DNA from: Marinobacter salexigens
GTDB lineage: Bacteria > Pseudomonadota > Gammaproteobacteria > Pseudomonadales > Oleiphilaceae
Reading direction: 5' to 3'
NCBI RefSeq assembly: GCF_018860765.1
Contig: NZ_JAHKPV010000021.1
Location: 799,845 to 863,844, forward strand
Length of the DNA: 64,000 nucleotides
In this document: piece by piece, positions 62,150 to 64,000 of the stretch
Layout of the letters: each line of letters opens with the position of its first letter
Numbering within the stretch: the first letter of the stretch is position 1
The notes under the pieces: generated by a model
Database searches by the model: none
What the model was told of the DNA's origin: nothing
Seen by the model: only the letters and a program-made list of their open reading frames with translations
Translations under genes and position numbers: made by a program

Positions 62150-62215
62150 CGCAACAAAAAGACCGGCGCCAGCCGCAAGCTTTAACCCTTCAATCATTTC
62201 CTGCTCTGCCGTCAT
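62117..62215 (-). CDS. Small 32-residue membrane peptide
   Basis: A 33-codon frame with a strong AGGGAG site 9 bases before its ATG. MTAEQEMIEGLK is a hydrophilic start; LAAGAGLFVALVVAGLAIAL is a single membrane helix. Its 3' part overlaps the end of the YaiI gene in antisense by 33 bases. It resembles single-pass small membrane proteins. Evidence is the ribosome site and the helix alone. Confidence 0.5.
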   Translation of the reverse strand: MTAEQEMIEGLKLAAGAGLFVALVVAGLAIAL

Positions 62216-62298
62216 GGCTGTATCTCCCTGAGCTTATGGTGTAAACAGATCTTATGGAGTGTTTGTGCCTCTGTTAGGTGAGCACACATATATATTAA

Positions 62299-62313
62299 TG
62301 ATATTGATTATCA
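62299..62313 (+). promoter_or_regulatory. Fur-box candidate upstream of sugar dehydrogenase
   Basis: TGATATTGATTATCA fits the 7-1-7 Fur pattern TGATAATnATTATCA with one mismatch, 24 bases upstream of the start ATG at 62337. It suggests iron-repressed expression. Confidence 0.7.
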
Positions 62314-62336
62314 TTTGCAATAAAAAGGAGAAAAAT

Positions 62337-63461
62337 ATGCTCTCTGCCCGATCGTTTGTCAGGCTAAGCAGTCTACTTTTGATATGGCTACCTCTTGCTG
62401 CAACGAGTCAAACCTTCACCAGCGAGAACGTTCACTTCAAACTGGACACCGTTGCTAAGGGTCTTGAGCACCCGTGGAGCTTGGCGTTTCTGCCAAATGG
62501 TTCTGTGCTCGTCACAGAAAGGGCGGGCCGACTGCGCATTATTCAAAATGGCAAATTGCTACCCAAAGCTGTTCGCGGCCTTCCATCGCTCGCTGTATCC
62601 GGTCAGGGCGGGCTGCTAGATGTCCTCCTGCATCCAGATTTCCAGGAAAACAGAACTCTATTCCTCAGTTACGCCCACGGCTCCAGCAAGGGGATGACAA
62701 CACGGGTCGCTCGCGCGGTGCTTGAGGAAGGGCAGCTAAAACAGGTAGCGGTCATCTTTGAAGCCCTCCCCCGCGCCAATACGGCGCGCCACTTTGGCGG
62801 GCGAATGGCATTCGATAGATCCGGCTACCTCTATATCTCCGTTGGCGACCGCGGTGAGATGGACCGAGCTCAAGACACACTTGACGATGCAGGTGGGGTT
62901 CACCGCCTCACGGTGAATGGTAAACCAGCGCCCGGTAATTCAGGGGTTAATGACACAAGCATCATCGACACGCTGTTCACTTGGGGAAACCGCAACATCC
63001 AGGGCATGACAGTACACCCGGACTCCGGTGATATCTGGACTCACGAGCACGGCCCACGCGGTGGTGACGAAATCAATATCTTAAAAGCCGACACAAATTA
63101 CGGGTGGCCCGAAATAACCTACGGCATCGGTTACTCTGGCCTTCCGATTACCCTAGATACCGCCAAGGAAGGCATGGCGCAGCCCTTGCACTACTGGGAT
63201 CCATCCATTGCACCTTCAGGCATGGCCTTTTACACCGGGTCCGAATTTCCTGAATGGCAAGGGAACTTATTCGTAGGTGCTCTCAAGTTGCGCAAGCTGG
63301 TTCGTTTGGAAATCGAAAACGGACAGGTAACTAATGAGGAAAATCTACTCATCAACTTGAAAGAACGAATACGCGACGTTCGAACAGGCCCAGATGGCGA
63401 ACTGTGGTTACTCACCGACTCGCCAGAAGGAAAAGTCTACCGGATTGTACCGGCTCAATGA
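62337..63461 (+). CDS. PQQ-dependent aldose/sugar dehydrogenase (Asd/YliI-like)
   Basis: About 374 residues, starting at the ATG with an AAGGAG site; upstream Met codons are unsupported. A Sec signal peptide ends near ATSQTF. The six-bladed propeller has LEHPWSLAFLPNGSVLVTERAGRLRI, GGLLDVLLHPDF, NTARHFGGRMAFD, WGNRNIQGMTVHPDSGDIW with HEHGPRGGDEINI and IAPSGMAFYTG. These match the YliI/Asd family, periplasmic soluble enzymes that oxidise aldoses with PQQ. The Fur box upstream means that it may be expressed under iron limitation. Confidence 0.92.
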   Translation: MLSARSFVRLSSLLLIWLPLAATSQTFTSENVHFKLDTVAKGLEHPWSLAFLPNGSVLVTERAGRLRIIQNGKLLPKAVRGLPSLAVSGQGGLLDVLLHPDFQENRTLFLSYAHGSSKGMTTRVARAVLEEGQLKQVAVIFEALPRANTARHFGGRMAFDRSGYLYISVGDRGEMDRAQDTLDDAGGVHRLTVNGKPAPGNSGVNDTSIIDTLFTWGNRNIQGMTVHPDSGDIWTHEHGPRGGDEINILKADTNYGWPEITYGIGYSGLPITLDTAKEGMAQPLHYWDPSIAPSGMAFYTGSEFPEWQGNLFVGALKLRKLVRLEIENGQVTNEENLLINLKERIRDVRTGPDGELWLLTDSPEGKVYRIVPAQ

Positions 63462-63868
63462 GGATCGCCGGTACGCTCGGTTTTTTCGTACTGAGCAATA
63501 GTATCGGTAATCTCAAACCAGTCGGATTTTGAGCCAGTATAAACATGCTGCGCAGGGCCTTTGCCCAGAGGCTCGTTAATGACGCCAACACGCAAGCGGA
63601 GAATCCCGGGAATAGCATCCACTCGGCTATACAGCTGGCTGCCACAACGGCTACAAAATGCCCGATACTTTCCCGGACGCGACTCGTACTCGGTGAGTTT
63701 TTCTTCTCCGGATAGGAACCGGAAACGAACCTTCTGAACCGGGGAACTGGCAGAAAAAGCACTGCCATGAGCACGGCGACACTGGCTGCAATGGCAGAGT
63801 GATATAGGCCCAAGAGGGCCTTCGTATTCAAAAGTAATATCGCCACACAGGCACTGACCGGTATACAT
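63455..63868 (-). CDS. GFA-family (CENP-V-like) zinc protein
   Basis: About 137 residues, starting MYTGQCLCGDITFEYEG at the inner Met. Zinc motifs CLCG, SLCHCSQCRRAHGSAF and AFCSRCGSQLY are complete. The family includes glutathione-dependent formaldehyde-activating enzyme, but most members are uncharacterised. It overlaps the sugar dehydrogenase stop by 7 bases in the convergent direction. The first Met (63892) is also in frame. Confidence 0.92.
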   Translation of the reverse strand: MYTGQCLCGDITFEYEGPLGPISLCHCSQCRRAHGSAFSASSPVQKVRFRFLSGEEKLTEYESRPGKYRAFCSRCGSQLYSRVDAIPGILRLRVGVINEPLGKGPAQHVYTGSKSDWFEITDTIAQYEKTERTGDPH

Positions 63869-63894
63869 AGGCGTCCTAACAGATTGCATCACGT

Positions 63895-63920
63895 TGCTAT
63901 CGAGCTTCTGCTCGATAGCA
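63895..63920. repeat. 11-bp inverted repeat in divergent promoter region
   Basis: TGCTATCGAGC (63895-63905) and GCTCGATAGCA (63910-63920) with a 4-base loop form a perfect hairpin/palindrome 27 bases upstream of the GFA start. It is either an operator or an RNA hairpin. No U-tract. Confidence 0.55.
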
Positions 63921-63959
63921 GGCTATGATACCCGTCTAATTGACCATGAAACAGAGTGA

Positions 63960-64000
63960 ATGACGACTGGATTTAACCATATTGCTCATTCAGATAGTCC
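63960..64000 (+). CDS. Possible 5' end of a gene running off the window
   Basis: An ATG at 63960 opens a frame MTTGFNHIAHSDS that continues to the window edge, with a weak GAG ribosome site. It is divergent from the GFA gene across an inverted repeat. The fragment is too short to identify. Confidence 0.35.
   Translation, partial: MTTGFNHIAHSDS

Noticed and set aside
1..64000. CRISPR arrays, insertion sequences, tRNA or rRNA genes
   Set aside because: No spaced direct repeats, transposase motifs, terminal repeats or cloverleaf-type tRNA sequences were noticed on either strand.

Overview
The window reads as chromosomal DNA of a free-living marine gammaproteobacterium, most likely Marinobacter or a close relative. 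This is inferred from gene content: the argO/argP pair, rluF, an AraC-regulated valine operon, an OsmC-YcaO fusion, DUF6160/DUF6801 surface proteins and a small CCGGCS-tail protein. There is no rRNA, tRNA, CRISPR array, insertion sequence or prophage. Base composition looks even, and most genes sit in short operons with good Shine-Dalgarno sites.

Region 1 (1-16.3 kb) looks like a surface-layer locus. On the minus strand a near-consensus sigma-70 promoter (about 15.1 kb) drives a type I secretion system in the order ABC ATPase, membrane-fusion protein, TolC-like outer-membrane protein. After a 421-bp leader comes a large, cysteine-free, S-layer/RTX-like protein with its own extended -10 promoter. 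A SapC-family gene, a DUF1566 lipoprotein, a GtrB-like glycosyltransferase, a GT-C-like membrane protein and an AT3/SGNH acyltransferase lie further along. The GT-C-like protein and the acyltransferase share a C-terminal domain. Two DUF6447 paralogues sit on the other side. Downstream of them is a candidate small RNA whose start carries the same 12-bp palindrome found at the predicted start of the S-layer transcript.

Region 2 (16.3-22.2 kb) is a minus-strand glycan operon: cysQ, a PglC-type phosphoglycosyl transferase, a beta-CASP metallo-hydrolase, an extended SDR epimerase and a membrane-anchored CapD/WbpM-type 4,6-dehydratase. Region 3 (22.3-35.1 kb) holds a lipoprotein, a second beta-CASP enzyme translationally coupled to an MscS-type channel, an RRM protein, a meso-diaminopimelate dehydrogenase, an OsmC-YcaO fusion divergent from a MocR-type regulator, and an orphan ccoG.

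Region 4 (36.3-42.9 kb) is a complete lower valine-degradation operon: mmsA, acyl-CoA dehydrogenase, enoyl-CoA hydratase, 3-hydroxyisobutyryl-CoA hydrolase and mmsB, with a divergent AraC regulator. Region 5 (43-64 kb) is mostly housekeeping and accessory genes: an ODP-type diiron protein, a YebC-family protein coupled to a glutamine amidotransferase, a PLD-like protein, an AraC regulator, two secreted structural proteins, rluF, arfB, argO/argP, a dienoyl-CoA isomerase-like crotonase, a cold-shock protein, a diguanylate cyclase, a PCu(A)C copper chaperone and a Fur-box-preceded PQQ-type sugar dehydrogenase. Two very small genes lie here: a 58-residue CCGGCS protein and a 32-residue membrane peptide.

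The best candidates for something new are (i) the S-layer/T1SS/SapC locus with its paired palindrome and candidate sRNA, (ii) the domain shared by two envelope-glycan enzymes, and (iii) the two very small proteins.
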